Origin: Chryseobacterium sp.
Lineage (GTDB): Bacteria > Bacteroidota > Bacteroidia > Flavobacteriales > Weeksellaceae
Reading direction: 5' to 3'
NCBI GenBank assembly: GCA_017989575.1
Contig: JAGNPP010000178.1
Span: forward strand, 1 to 5,612
DNA: 5,612 nt
Part shown: positions 1-5,612 of the stretch, one piece after another
How the letters are laid out: every line of letters starts with the position of its first letter
Position numbering within the stretch: the stretch's first letter is position 1
Notes under the pieces: generated by a model
Told to the model about the DNA's origin: nothing
Database searches by the model: none
What the model saw: the letters and a program-made list of their open reading frames with translations, nothing else
Translations under genes and position numbers: made by a program

Positions 1-1524
1 TTGCTTGCCACTTAGATCAAAAATCACGACTTTTTCTATGTTGTGTCTTAGGTTGATGATGTTGACATACTCTGTTGCTGGATTGGGATAAATGTTTAGA
101 TCTTTAAGGTCTGATGTTTCTAAAGTTGCCAAGGCATCGCCCAATGTGATCGGCTCGCGGAATAAAGAAAGATCGAAAAGGATATTGTTTTGCAACATTT
201 TGTAACTGTAAGCTTCGGCGGTGTAAACAGCAAAATCTGTTTGTTCTACATTGTTGAAGTTGAGGTTTTCTGTGCTGTTATTAAGTTTTTGATCTAGATT
301 TTTGAACCAAGTGAAAGTGTAATCTCCGGAAAGGGATTGATCCAAAGTTGCCGGTTGACCTGCGACTGCCAAAACGGTTTTCCCAGCATCGTAACGCTGA
401 GGCGAATAGTTGAAATCTGTTTGCTCTGCAAAATCTTCGATATAATTGGAGAGATCATTTTTGGAAAAACGATTATTGCTGATGTGCGTGATTGCCGGAA
501 GTCGGTTGGGTAACTCGCCAGTGAGTTGGTTGCTGTTGAGATTCAGCATCATCAATCTGGATATTCCCAACAAAGCTGATGGGAAACCGCCTGAAAGTTG
601 ATTGTTGTTTAGAAATAATTGCTGAAGACTGGATAAAGATGCCAATGCAGAAACGCCTCCAGTGATTTGATTTCTACCGAGATTAAGTGTTTGTAGCTTT
701 GTGAGTTGCGGAAGTTGTGCCGGAACTTGAGCCAATTGGTTGTTCTCCAAAGAGAGCCATTGTAGGTTTACTAGATTGGAAAGTCCGGTAAGCGTTTGAT
801 CGGTTAAAGCGTTGTTGCCAAGATTCAAGTTTGTGAGTTGCGTGCGTTGAGAAACCTGAGCTGGGATTTGAGCCAAGCTATTTCCGGAAAGTGAAAGGGT
901 TTTCAAATTGGTAAGTCCGGCGATGTTTCCATATCCGTTTGGAACAATTGGATTGTTGTCCAGAATCAAGGTTTCCAAGTTGCTGAATGTTGCAATCTTT
1001 GCAGGAACGTTGGTTAAACCTAAATCTCCAATATTCAGAATTTTGATGTTGTTGAAGTTTTGGAGCAACCCATTGACATCAGAAATTGTGAATTGATTGC
1101 CGCCCAAGCCAAGATCTTCCAGATTGAAAAGTCCTGCAAGAGAATTGGTAGGGTCGCCAATGAGTCGGTTGTTGCTGACATCCAATCTTGACAAAGTGCT
1201 AAGAGCGGAAACGCCCATTGCAACTTCGCCCGTGAGTTTGTTGTTGCTGAGATCTAATTTTGTGAGCTTCGAAAGCGATGAAACGTAGGTTGGAAAATAA
1301 CCACTTAATGCATTGCCAGAAAGATTCAGTTCTACCACAACACCGTTTTTGATAGCAACACCAAACCAGTTTCTAGGATCTTTTTCCAAATCCCAAGTTC
1401 TGTTCCAGTTTTCGCCGTCGGTAGCGTTATAAATATTAATCAATGCGCCTCTTTCTGCATTGGAAATGCTCCATTGCGCCAGGATAAAATTGGAAATCAG
1501 TAAAAAGAATAAAGTTTTTTTCAA
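1..1524 (-). CDS. Secreted leucine-rich-repeat protein with Ig-like region and type IX sorting domain, C-terminus cut off
   Basis: I read 508 codons without a stop, ending at the window edge. The start is TTG (1522-1524): an in-frame TAA lies five codons upstream, and TTG opens a typical signal peptide (MKKTLFFLLISNFILAQ). Residues about 20-60 form an N-terminal LRR cap with ERGALINIYNATDGENW, as in bacterial and plant-type LRR proteins. About 12 repeats of 23-25 residues follow (about 62-340), pattern LxxLxLxxNxLxGxxP, then a shortened last repeat (345-353). Residues about 372-456 look like an Ig-like domain (WFKN at 406-409, Tyr434). Residues 473-508 begin a Por secretion (T9SS type A) sorting domain with YPNP at 479-482; roughly 40 residues should be missing. 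By family knowledge it is exported by Sec, then moved across the outer membrane by T9SS and released or anchored at the surface. LRRs suggest protein or glycan binding; the ligand is unknown. It appears to be transcribed separately from dps. Confidence 0.9.
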   Translation of the reverse strand, partial: MKKTLFFLLISNFILAQWSISNAERGALINIYNATDGENWNRTWDLEKDPRNWFGVAIKNGVVVELNLSGNALSGYFPTYVSSLSKLTKLDLSNNKLTGEVAMGVSALSTLSRLDVSNNRLIGDPTNSLAGLFNLEDLGLGGNQFTISDVNGLLQNFNNIKILNIGDLGLTNVPAKIATFSNLETLILDNNPIVPNGYGNIAGLTNLKTLSLSGNSLAQIPAQVSQRTQLTNLNLGNNALTDQTLTGLSNLVNLQWLSLENNQLAQVPAQLPQLTKLQTLNLGRNQITGGVSALASLSSLQQLFLNNNQLSGGFPSALLGISRLMMLNLNSNQLTGELPNRLPAITHISNNRFSKNDLSNYIEDFAEQTDFNYSPQRYDAGKTVLAVAGQPATLDQSLSGDYTFTWFKNLDQKLNNSTENLNFNNVEQTDFAVYTAEAYSYKMLQNNILFDLSLFREPITLGDALATLETSDLKDLNIYPNPATEYVNIINLRHNIEKVVIFDLSGKQ

Positions 1525-1544
1525 GACTGTGTAAAATTAAAACG

Positions 1545-1552
1545 CAAATATA
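1545..1552 (-). promoter_or_regulatory. Candidate -7 element for the LRR gene
   Basis: On the minus strand this reads TATATTTG, a full match to the Bacteroidota -7 consensus TAnnTTTG. Its last base lies 20 nt before the TTG start codon, which would give a leader of about 14 nt. The -33 element is weak: at the right distance there is only TTA (1573-1571), not TTG. The box lies downstream of the dps terminator, consistent with separate transcription of the LRR gene. Confidence 0.5.
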
Positions 1553-1630
1553 AAGGATAATAGAATTAGTTAATCTGTTTTGTGAAAAATTAATGATATT
1601 TTTATATGAAGAAAGTTGGTGATTTTGAAT

Positions 1631-1676
1631 TAAAATAAAAAATCCAACCTCGGAATAAGGCTGGATTTTATTTTTT
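1631..1676 (-). terminator. Rho-independent terminator of dps
   Basis: Bases 1639-1650 pair with 1658-1669 around a 7-nt loop. In minus-strand RNA all 12 pairs form, one of them a G-U pair; in plus-strand RNA that position is an A-C mismatch. The minus-strand transcript continues into a U-rich tract (TTTTATTTTA, complement of 1631-1640). The stem begins 20 nt after the dps stop codon. T-runs flank both sides, so weak activity on the plus strand is possible, but no plus-strand gene ends here. Confidence 0.8.
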
Positions 1677-1689
1677 CGTGAAATTGATT

Positions 1690-2166
1690 TTACTTCCCAA
1701 GATAAGAATTGTACATCCACACTTCTTTTTCCTGTTCTGTTATATAGTCGCTCATTTGGGAATTGGTTCCCTCGTCGCCAGCGTTTTCTGTGATATCCAG
1801 AAGTTCTCTTTGGAGATCAATCACCACTTTGAAGGCGTTGAGAATGATTTCCACACTTTTGTTTCCATCGCTCACTTCTTTGCTTTCTTTGATCGTGGAA
1901 ACTTGAAGATAATCAGAATAGTTGTGAGCGGGCGTTGCACCAAGAGTCAAGATTCTTTCCGCAATTTCATCAATCTTAAGAACTAGACTATTGTACAATT
2001 CTTCAAATTTTGGATGAAGTGTGAAAAACTGTTCACCTTTGATGTTCCAGTGCGAGCCTCTGGTGTTCTGATAGAAAACGGAGTAGTTGGCGAGTAAGAT
2101 ATTTAGTTTTTCTGAGATTTTTCTGCAATCGGTTTCTTTAAGCCCGATCAATGCTGCGTTTTTCAT
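1690..2166 (-). CDS. dps: Dps family ferritin-like DNA-protection/iron-storage protein
   Basis: The protein has 158 residues, within the usual Dps range. Dps proteins form 12-subunit cages that oxidise Fe(II), preferably with hydrogen peroxide, store the iron in the cytoplasm and limit Fenton damage. The inter-subunit ferroxidase ligands are visible with the family spacing: His39 (in RGSHWNIKG), His51 (in TLHPKF), a carboxylate at 55, then Asp66 and Glu70 (in DEIAERI). Position 55 is Glu where E. coli Dps has Asp. The C-terminal helix ends in EKEVWMYNSYLGK, a common Dps ending. The N-terminus is short with few lysines, so the Lys-rich DNA-binding tail of E. coli Dps is absent and DNA binding is uncertain. 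The ATG at 2164-2166 is the natural start; its leader is A/T-rich with no Shine-Dalgarno site. It is monocistronic, with a terminator after it and a divergent gene before it. Peroxide control (OxyR/PerR) is common in the family, but I see no clear operator. Confidence 0.95.
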   Translation of the reverse strand: MKNAALIGLKETDCRKISEKLNILLANYSVFYQNTRGSHWNIKGEQFFTLHPKFEELYNSLVLKIDEIAERILTLGATPAHNYSDYLQVSTIKESKEVSDGNKSVEIILNAFKVVIDLQRELLDITENAGDEGTNSQMSDYITEQEKEVWMYNSYLGK

Positions 2167-2189
2167 AATTTATTAATATTTAGGTTGCT

Positions 2190-2222
2190 CAGATTTAAGC
2201 AAAATCCGTGCCGAAAAAGCAA
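2190..2222 (-). promoter_or_regulatory. Weak candidate promoter for dps
   Basis: On the minus strand TTG (2222-2220) is followed, after 22 nt, by TAAATCTG (2197-2190), one base off TAnnTTTG. Transcription would start about 17 nt before the dps ATG. Spacing is acceptable for Bacteroidota, but the -7 box is imperfect and the region is A/T-rich, so chance matches are likely. Confidence 0.3.
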
Positions 2223-2250
2223 GGTTTGATAAAAATCAACTTTCAAATTT

Positions 2251-2282
2251 TTGATACAAAACACTTAAAATCCTTAATATTG
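2251..2282 (+). promoter_or_regulatory. Candidate promoter for the GT-C-like membrane protein gene
   Basis: TTG (2251-2253, within a T-rich run) is followed after 21 nt by TAATATTG (2275-2282), one mismatch from TAnnTTTG. The predicted transcript would begin near 2289 and leave a leader of about 14 nt before the ATG at 2304. If real, it excludes the GTG at 2208 as the start codon. It rests on a consensus match alone. Confidence 0.4.
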
Positions 2283-2303
2283 CTCAAAACTTACATTCGA
2301 ACC

Positions 2304-3677
2304 ATGGCAAAATATATAGTTCTGGCTGTCGTCATCCTTATTCTAAATTTCATTCATAGTTTTTTTCTTCCTTCTGGGGGAGTTTATGCGGATAGTTTGT
2401 CGTATTTTGGGATTGCTGCAGATTTGCCAAATCCGGAGACCAATCTTTTTCCCTTGGGATATCCGGCGGCTTTAAGATTGTTTTTTGAAATATTTGGTGA
2501 TTATTTTTGGGCATCAAAAGTTTTGAATACCACAATGATGATTGTCATTTTGCTATTTTCCTATATCAAAATATTTTTTTTCCGAGAAACAGTTTTGCTG
2601 ATGACAGGGAAAACGATTTTGTTTGTTTTCTCGATTGCCATTTCTGAAAGCTTATTTATATTTCTGTTTTATTTTTTGCTTTATCATTTGTACAAAATTC
2701 TTAGTGATGAAACTAAATCTTACAGGAATATCATCTTTGCATCTGCATTGATGTTGCTCATGTTTTCTGCCAGATATTCCGGGATTTATGTTTACATCTC
2801 GATTGCCGCATTGTTTGCGCTGATGTTATTAAGAAAGGCAGAGAAATCTCAACTAAAAAGTATTTTTATATTTTTGGTGTTGTCTGGATTGGGAATTGCG
2901 GGTTATCTTTTGTTCAATATTACTCAGTTTGGGAGTTTCACGGGCGAAAATCTTCGAGGGAAGCCGGCGGAGATTCTTCCTATATATATAGTTAGAGATT
3001 TGTTGGGAACTGCAAATTCAGTAAATCCCTACATCGGGTTGAAACCAGCTTCCAATAGTTTGACAAGTTTGGTATTTCAATTTTTTATTTTGTTAATAGA
3101 TATTGGTGTATTAGTTTATTTCATTCAATATTTCAGAAAAACAAAAGAAACGAAATTGCAGGTTTTTCACGTTCTATTGTGGACAATAGCTTCTGTTTAC
3201 GCTGTTTCTCTTTTGGTTTCGGGATGGATGCAACAGATCGAAGAGATGAATACAAGGATGATGGCTGCTGCAAATGTTTGTCTTTTCTTTTCATATTTAA
3301 TACTGTATTTCAAAAATTTAAAATCAGACAAAACACTTTTTAAAATTGCTTGTTTCTTCCTAATATTCTTTACGGTTTACAGTCTGAAAAGTCCTGTGGA
3401 TTACTTCGAAAACAGAAATCAGGTAGAACCTCAGATATCAAAATTCAATCATAAGAAATATCTTTATAATAATGAAAGAGGCGGAAGCGAATCTTTGACG
3501 ACGTATCAGATTCCTTTGATTAATAAATCTTTTCAATACAAACATACCAACAACCAAAAGGGCGATGTGAAACAATCTATTGCCGGAACCATCAATCCGA
3601 AAATAAAATGGTTGAAATATGATACCATCAAAGATAAATCTCAAGTTCTCTATACTTCTGAAATTATTTTAAAATAG
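2304..3677 (+). CDS. Multi-pass membrane protein, GT-C/PMT-like (GT39-type) glycosyltransferase candidate
   Basis: The ATG at 2304 gives 457 residues. An in-frame GTG at 2208 would add 32 residues with no membrane-protein character, and the candidate promoter lies between the two. The protein has many hydrophobic segments: about 3-22, 76-93, 104-130, 143-176, 186-205, 255-277, 287-306, 319-336 and 346-361. The C-terminal ~95 residues are hydrophilic. Features recalling GT-C enzymes, which transfer sugars from polyprenyl-phosphate donors outside the inner membrane, are: an acidic residue in the first external loop followed by Tyr (YADSLSYFGIA, Asp30 and Tyr34); FPLGYPAAL (49-57); ARYSGIY (156-162); an NITQFGSFTGENLRG segment (205-219); and an MNTRMMAAAN segment (315-324). 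The sequence is divergent, so the reaction, donor and acceptor cannot be named; a non-enzymatic membrane protein is possible. No glycan genes flank it: dps is divergent and the str operon follows. No convincing terminator was seen between its stop and rpsL. Confidence 0.75.
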   Translation: MAKYIVLAVVILILNFIHSFFLPSGGVYADSLSYFGIAADLPNPETNLFPLGYPAALRLFFEIFGDYFWASKVLNTTMMIVILLFSYIKIFFFRETVLLMTGKTILFVFSIAISESLFIFLFYFLLYHLYKILSDETKSYRNIIFASALMLLMFSARYSGIYVYISIAALFALMLLRKAEKSQLKSIFIFLVLSGLGIAGYLLFNITQFGSFTGENLRGKPAEILPIYIVRDLLGTANSVNPYIGLKPASNSLTSLVFQFFILLIDIGVLVYFIQYFRKTKETKLQVFHVLLWTIASVYAVSLLVSGWMQQIEEMNTRMMAAANVCLFFSYLILYFKNLKSDKTLFKIACFFLIFFTVYSLKSPVDYFENRNQVEPQISKFNHKKYLYNNERGGSESLTTYQIPLINKSFQYKHTNNQKGDVKQSIAGTINPKIKWLKYDTIKDKSQVLYTSEIILK

Positions 3678-3738
3678 CCATTCCACAGTGCTTTTGTTTT
3701 TGTGAAAATTTATTTGCTAATTATTTTAATCTAACTAC

Positions 3739-3768
3739 TTGTGGATTAAAAAATTATTCATAATTTTG
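3739..3768 (+). promoter_or_regulatory. str operon promoter (Bacteroidota-type)
   Basis: TTG (3739-3741) is followed after 19 nt by TAATTTTG (3761-3768), an exact match to TAnnTTTG with good spacing for the Bacteroidota primary sigma factor. Transcription should start around 3774, leaving a leader of about 19 nt before rpsL. It is the best promoter match in the window, as expected for a highly expressed ribosomal operon. The leader is too short for an attenuator or riboswitch. Confidence 0.8.
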
Positions 3769-3792
3769 CACCCTAAAATAAAAAGCAATTAA

Positions 3793-4206
3793 ATGCCTAC
3801 TATTCAACAATTAGTTAGAAAAGGAAGAGTCGCACTTACCAAGAAGAGTAAATCGGCTGCCCTTGATTCTTGTCCTCAAAGACGAGGTGTATGTACGAGA
3901 GTATATACTACCACTCCTAAGAAACCTAACTCTGCACTTAGAAAAGTTGCAAGGGTAAGACTTTCAAACGGTAAAGAGATCAACGCCTATATCCCAGGTG
4001 AAGGACATAATCTTCAAGAGCACTCGATAGTATTGGTACGCGGGGGGAGAGTAAAAGATTTACCAGGAGTAAGATACCACATCGTAAGAGGTGCGTTGGA
4101 TACTGCTGGAGTAAGCGGAAGAACTCAAAGAAGATCTAAGTACGGAGCTAAGAGACCAAAACCAGGTCAAGCTGCAGCTGCACCGGCTAAAGGAAAGAAA
4201 AAATAA
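3793..4206 (+). CDS. rpsL: 30S ribosomal protein S12
   Basis: S12 lies at the interface of the 30S decoding centre and supports codon recognition accuracy. The 137-residue protein carries the invariant TPKKPNSALRK (41-51), the GEGHNLQEHS stretch (69-78) and RGGRVKDLPGVRYH (83-96). Lys43 and Lys88, the usual positions of streptomycin-resistance changes, are both lysine, so this copy looks like the susceptible form. Asp89, the residue methylthiolated in E. coli, is present. The body ends at SKYGAKRPK (115-123), where E. coli S12 stops; a further 14 residues rich in Ala, Gly and Lys follow. ATG at 3793 gives the conserved MPTIQQLVRKGR start; the leader is A-rich without a Shine-Dalgarno site. 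It is the first gene of the operon, 23 nt before rpsG. Arginine codons are mostly AGA, as in the next two genes. Confidence 0.98.
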   Translation: MPTIQQLVRKGRVALTKKSKSAALDSCPQRRGVCTRVYTTTPKKPNSALRKVARVRLSNGKEINAYIPGEGHNLQEHSIVLVRGGRVKDLPGVRYHIVRGALDTAGVSGRTQRRSKYGAKRPKPGQAAAAPAKGKKK

Positions 4207-4229
4207 TCATTAAATAAGGTACAGAAACA

Positions 4230-4706
4230 ATGAGAAAGACAAAAGCGAAAAAAAGACCGTTGTTACCAGATCCAAAGTTTAATGATCAATTGGTAACTAG
4301 ATTCGTAAACAACTTGATGCTAGATGGTAAAAAATCTATCGCATTCAAAATATTCTATGATGCACTAGACATCGTAGAAACTAAAAAAGGAGAAACTGAA
4401 AAGACTGCACTTGAAATCTGGAAAGATGCATTGACAAACGTTATGCCTCACGTAGAAGTACGTTCTAGAAGAGTAGGTGGAGCTAACTTCCAGATTCCTA
4501 TGCCAATCAGAGCTGATAGAAAAATTTCTATGGCAATGAAATGGTTGATCCTTTATTCTAAAAAGAGAAATGATAAATCAATGGCTTTGAAATTGGCTAA
4601 CGAAGTTGTAGCTGCTTCAAGAGAAGAAGGTGCTGCTTACAAGAAAAAATCTGATACTCACAAAATGGCGGAAGCTAACAAAGCTTTCTCACACTTTAAA
4701 TTCTAA
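4230..4706 (+). CDS. rpsG: 30S ribosomal protein S7
   Basis: S7 is a primary 16S rRNA binder that starts assembly of the 30S head and contacts tRNA at the E site. The protein has 158 residues, normal for bacterial S7. The family signature is at 14-46 (DPKFND, then LDGKK at 31-35 and the FYDAL helix). The RNA-binding beta hairpin and its flank show EVRSRRVGGANFQIP at 76-90, and the C-terminal helix carries AEANKAFSHF. ATG at 4230 gives the expected basic N-terminus MRKTKAKKR. A weak AAGG (4216-4219) lies 10 nt upstream. It sits 23 nt after rpsL and 6 nt before fusA, so co-transcription and possibly translational coupling are likely. In E. coli S7 represses this operon through a structured spacer of about 100 nt; no room for that exists here. 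Confidence 0.98.
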   Translation: MRKTKAKKRPLLPDPKFNDQLVTRFVNNLMLDGKKSIAFKIFYDALDIVETKKGETEKTALEIWKDALTNVMPHVEVRSRRVGGANFQIPMPIRADRKISMAMKWLILYSKKRNDKSMALKLANEVVAASREEGAAYKKKSDTHKMAEANKAFSHFKF

Positions 4707-4712
4707 TTAGAA

Positions 4713-5612
4713 ATGAGTAGAGATCTTAAATTTACAAGAAATATTGGTATTGCTGCGCACATTGATGCTGGTAAAACTACCACTACAGAAAGGATTTTAT
4801 TCTATACAGGAGTAAATCACAAAATTGGTGAGGTTCACGATGGTGCTTCTACAATGGACTGGATGGAGCAAGAAGCAGAAAGAGGTATTACAATTACTTC
4901 TGCTGCAACTACTTGTTCTTGGAATTTTCCAACAGACCAGGGTAAACCATTAGCTGATACTAAACCTTACCACTTCAACATCATCGATACACCAGGACAC
5001 GTTGACTTCACAGTAGAAGTAAACAGATCTTTGAGAGTATTGGATGGATTGGTTTTCCTTTTCTCTGCAGTAGATGGAGTAGAGCCTCAGTCTGAAACAA
5101 ACTGGAGACTTGCTGACAACTACAAAGTTGCAAGAATGGGATTCGTAAACAAAATGGACCGTCAAGGTGCTGACTTCCTTAACGTGGTAAACCAGGTTAA
5201 GACAATGTTAGGATCAAACGCAGTTCCAATCGTTTTGCCAATCGGTGCTGAAGAAGATTTCAAAGGTGTTGTTGACTTGATCAAAAACAGAGCGATCATC
5301 TGGGATGAGGCAGGACAAGGTGCTACTTTCGAGGTAGTTCCAATTCCTGAGGATATGAAAGATGAAGTTTTAGAATACAGAGAAAAATTAGTAGAAGCTG
5401 TTGCTGACTACGATGATACTTTGATGGAGAAATTCTTCGAAGATCCAGATTCTATCTCAGAAGATGAGATCAACGAAGCTTTGAGAAAAGCGACTATCGA
5501 TCTTTCTATTATCCCAATGACTTGTGGTTCTTCATTTAAGAATAAAGGAGTACAGTTTATGTTGGATGCAGTATGTAAATATTTGCCTTCTCCATTGGAT
5601 AAAGATGATATC
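4713..5612 (+). CDS. fusA: Translation elongation factor G, N-terminal 300 residues (cut by window edge)
   Basis: EF-G is the GTPase that drives tRNA-mRNA translocation and, with ribosome recycling factor, splits ribosomes. Exactly 300 codons are present of about 700 expected, covering domain I (G and G') only. GTPase motifs: G1 AHIDAGKT (15-22), G2 RGIT (57-60), G3 DTPGH (92-96) including the catalytic His96, G4 NKMD (146-149) and G5 near CGSSF (271-275), where many EF-Gs have CGSAF. The G' subdomain lies between G4 and G5, about 160-260. The complete motif set and the position in the str operon point to the canonical factor, not a divergent paralogue. ATG at 4713 follows the rpsG stop by 6 nt with no Shine-Dalgarno site, consistent with coupled translation. 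Domains II-V, which hold the fusidic-acid contacts outside domain I, cannot be assessed. In many Bacteroidota rpsJ follows fusA; the window ends before this can be seen. Confidence 0.98.
   Translation, partial: MSRDLKFTRNIGIAAHIDAGKTTTTERILFYTGVNHKIGEVHDGASTMDWMEQEAERGITITSAATTCSWNFPTDQGKPLADTKPYHFNIIDTPGHVDFTVEVNRSLRVLDGLVFLFSAVDGVEPQSETNWRLADNYKVARMGFVNKMDRQGADFLNVVNQVKTMLGSNAVPIVLPIGAEEDFKGVVDLIKNRAIIWDEAGQGATFEVVPIPEDMKDEVLEYREKLVEAVADYDDTLMEKFFEDPDSISEDEINEALRKATIDLSIIPMTCGSSFKNKGVQFMLDAVCKYLPSPLDKDDI

Noticed and set aside
908..1288. Short open frames on both strands within the LRR region
   Set aside because: They overlap the long minus-strand LRR frame, whose translation shows clear repeats and domains; these frames have no recognisable protein character.
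1436..1720. Minus-strand 94-codon frame spanning the LRR start and the dps end
   Set aside because: It crosses the dps terminator and its last third is an out-of-frame reading of the LRR signal peptide region.
1678..1986. Plus-strand 102-codon frame antisense to dps
   Set aside because: It is a shadow of dps; the composition is unlike a real protein and no promoter precedes it.
2574..2581. Run of eight T in the membrane protein gene, considered as a phase-variable slippage site
   Set aside because: It is in frame (Ile-Phe-Phe-Phe), common in A/T-rich DNA and too short to be persuasive.
3684..3706. CACA/TGTG inverted repeat after the membrane protein gene
   Set aside because: Four pairs around a long loop are too weak to call a terminator.
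4950..5165. Minus-strand frame inside fusA
   Set aside because: It lies entirely antisense to the conserved EF-G GTPase domain.
1..5612. Search for CRISPR, mobile elements, tRNA/rRNA, toxin-antitoxin or phage-defence genes
   Set aside because: No repeat-spacer pattern, transposase or recombinase motif, terminal inverted repeats, tRNA-like fold or defence-type domain was recognised by eye.

Overview
The window looks like chromosome from a low-GC Bacteroidota bacterium, most likely of the class Flavobacteriia (Chryseobacterium/Elizabethkingia-like). Three things point there. The secreted protein at the left ends in a type IX secretion (Por) sorting domain. The best promoter matches the Bacteroidota pattern TTG-N19-TAnnTTTG. 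Most start codons have an A/T-rich leader instead of a Shine-Dalgarno site. The genus is inferred from protein flavour only.

Layout. Positions 1-1524 (minus strand) hold a secreted leucine-rich-repeat (LRR) protein that starts at TTG and runs off the left edge inside its sorting domain. Next is a hairpin terminator (1639-1669), then a Dps-type ferritin-like protein (1690-2166, minus). A divergent intergenic region of 137 bp separates dps from a multi-pass membrane protein (2304-3677, plus) resembling GT-C/PMT-like glycosyltransferases. After a 115-bp gap with a strong promoter comes the head of the str operon: rpsL (3793-4206), rpsG (4230-4706) and fusA (from 4713, cut by the right edge after 300 codons).

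How the parts relate. rpsL, rpsG and fusA form a tight co-directional translation operon (23-nt and 6-nt gaps). The three left-hand genes appear to be independent units: a surface/secreted LRR protein, an iron-storage/oxidative-stress protein and an envelope-glycan-type membrane enzyme. Nothing links them functionally. No tRNA, rRNA, CRISPR array, insertion sequence, attachment site or riboswitch was seen, and no gene-free stretch exceeds about 170 bp.

No previously undescribed system is evident. The points most worth a second look are the TTG start of the LRR gene, an internal 47-residue duplication in its repeats, the start-site choice of the membrane protein, and the very short rpsL-rpsG spacer, which has no room for an E. 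coli-style S7 autoregulatory site.
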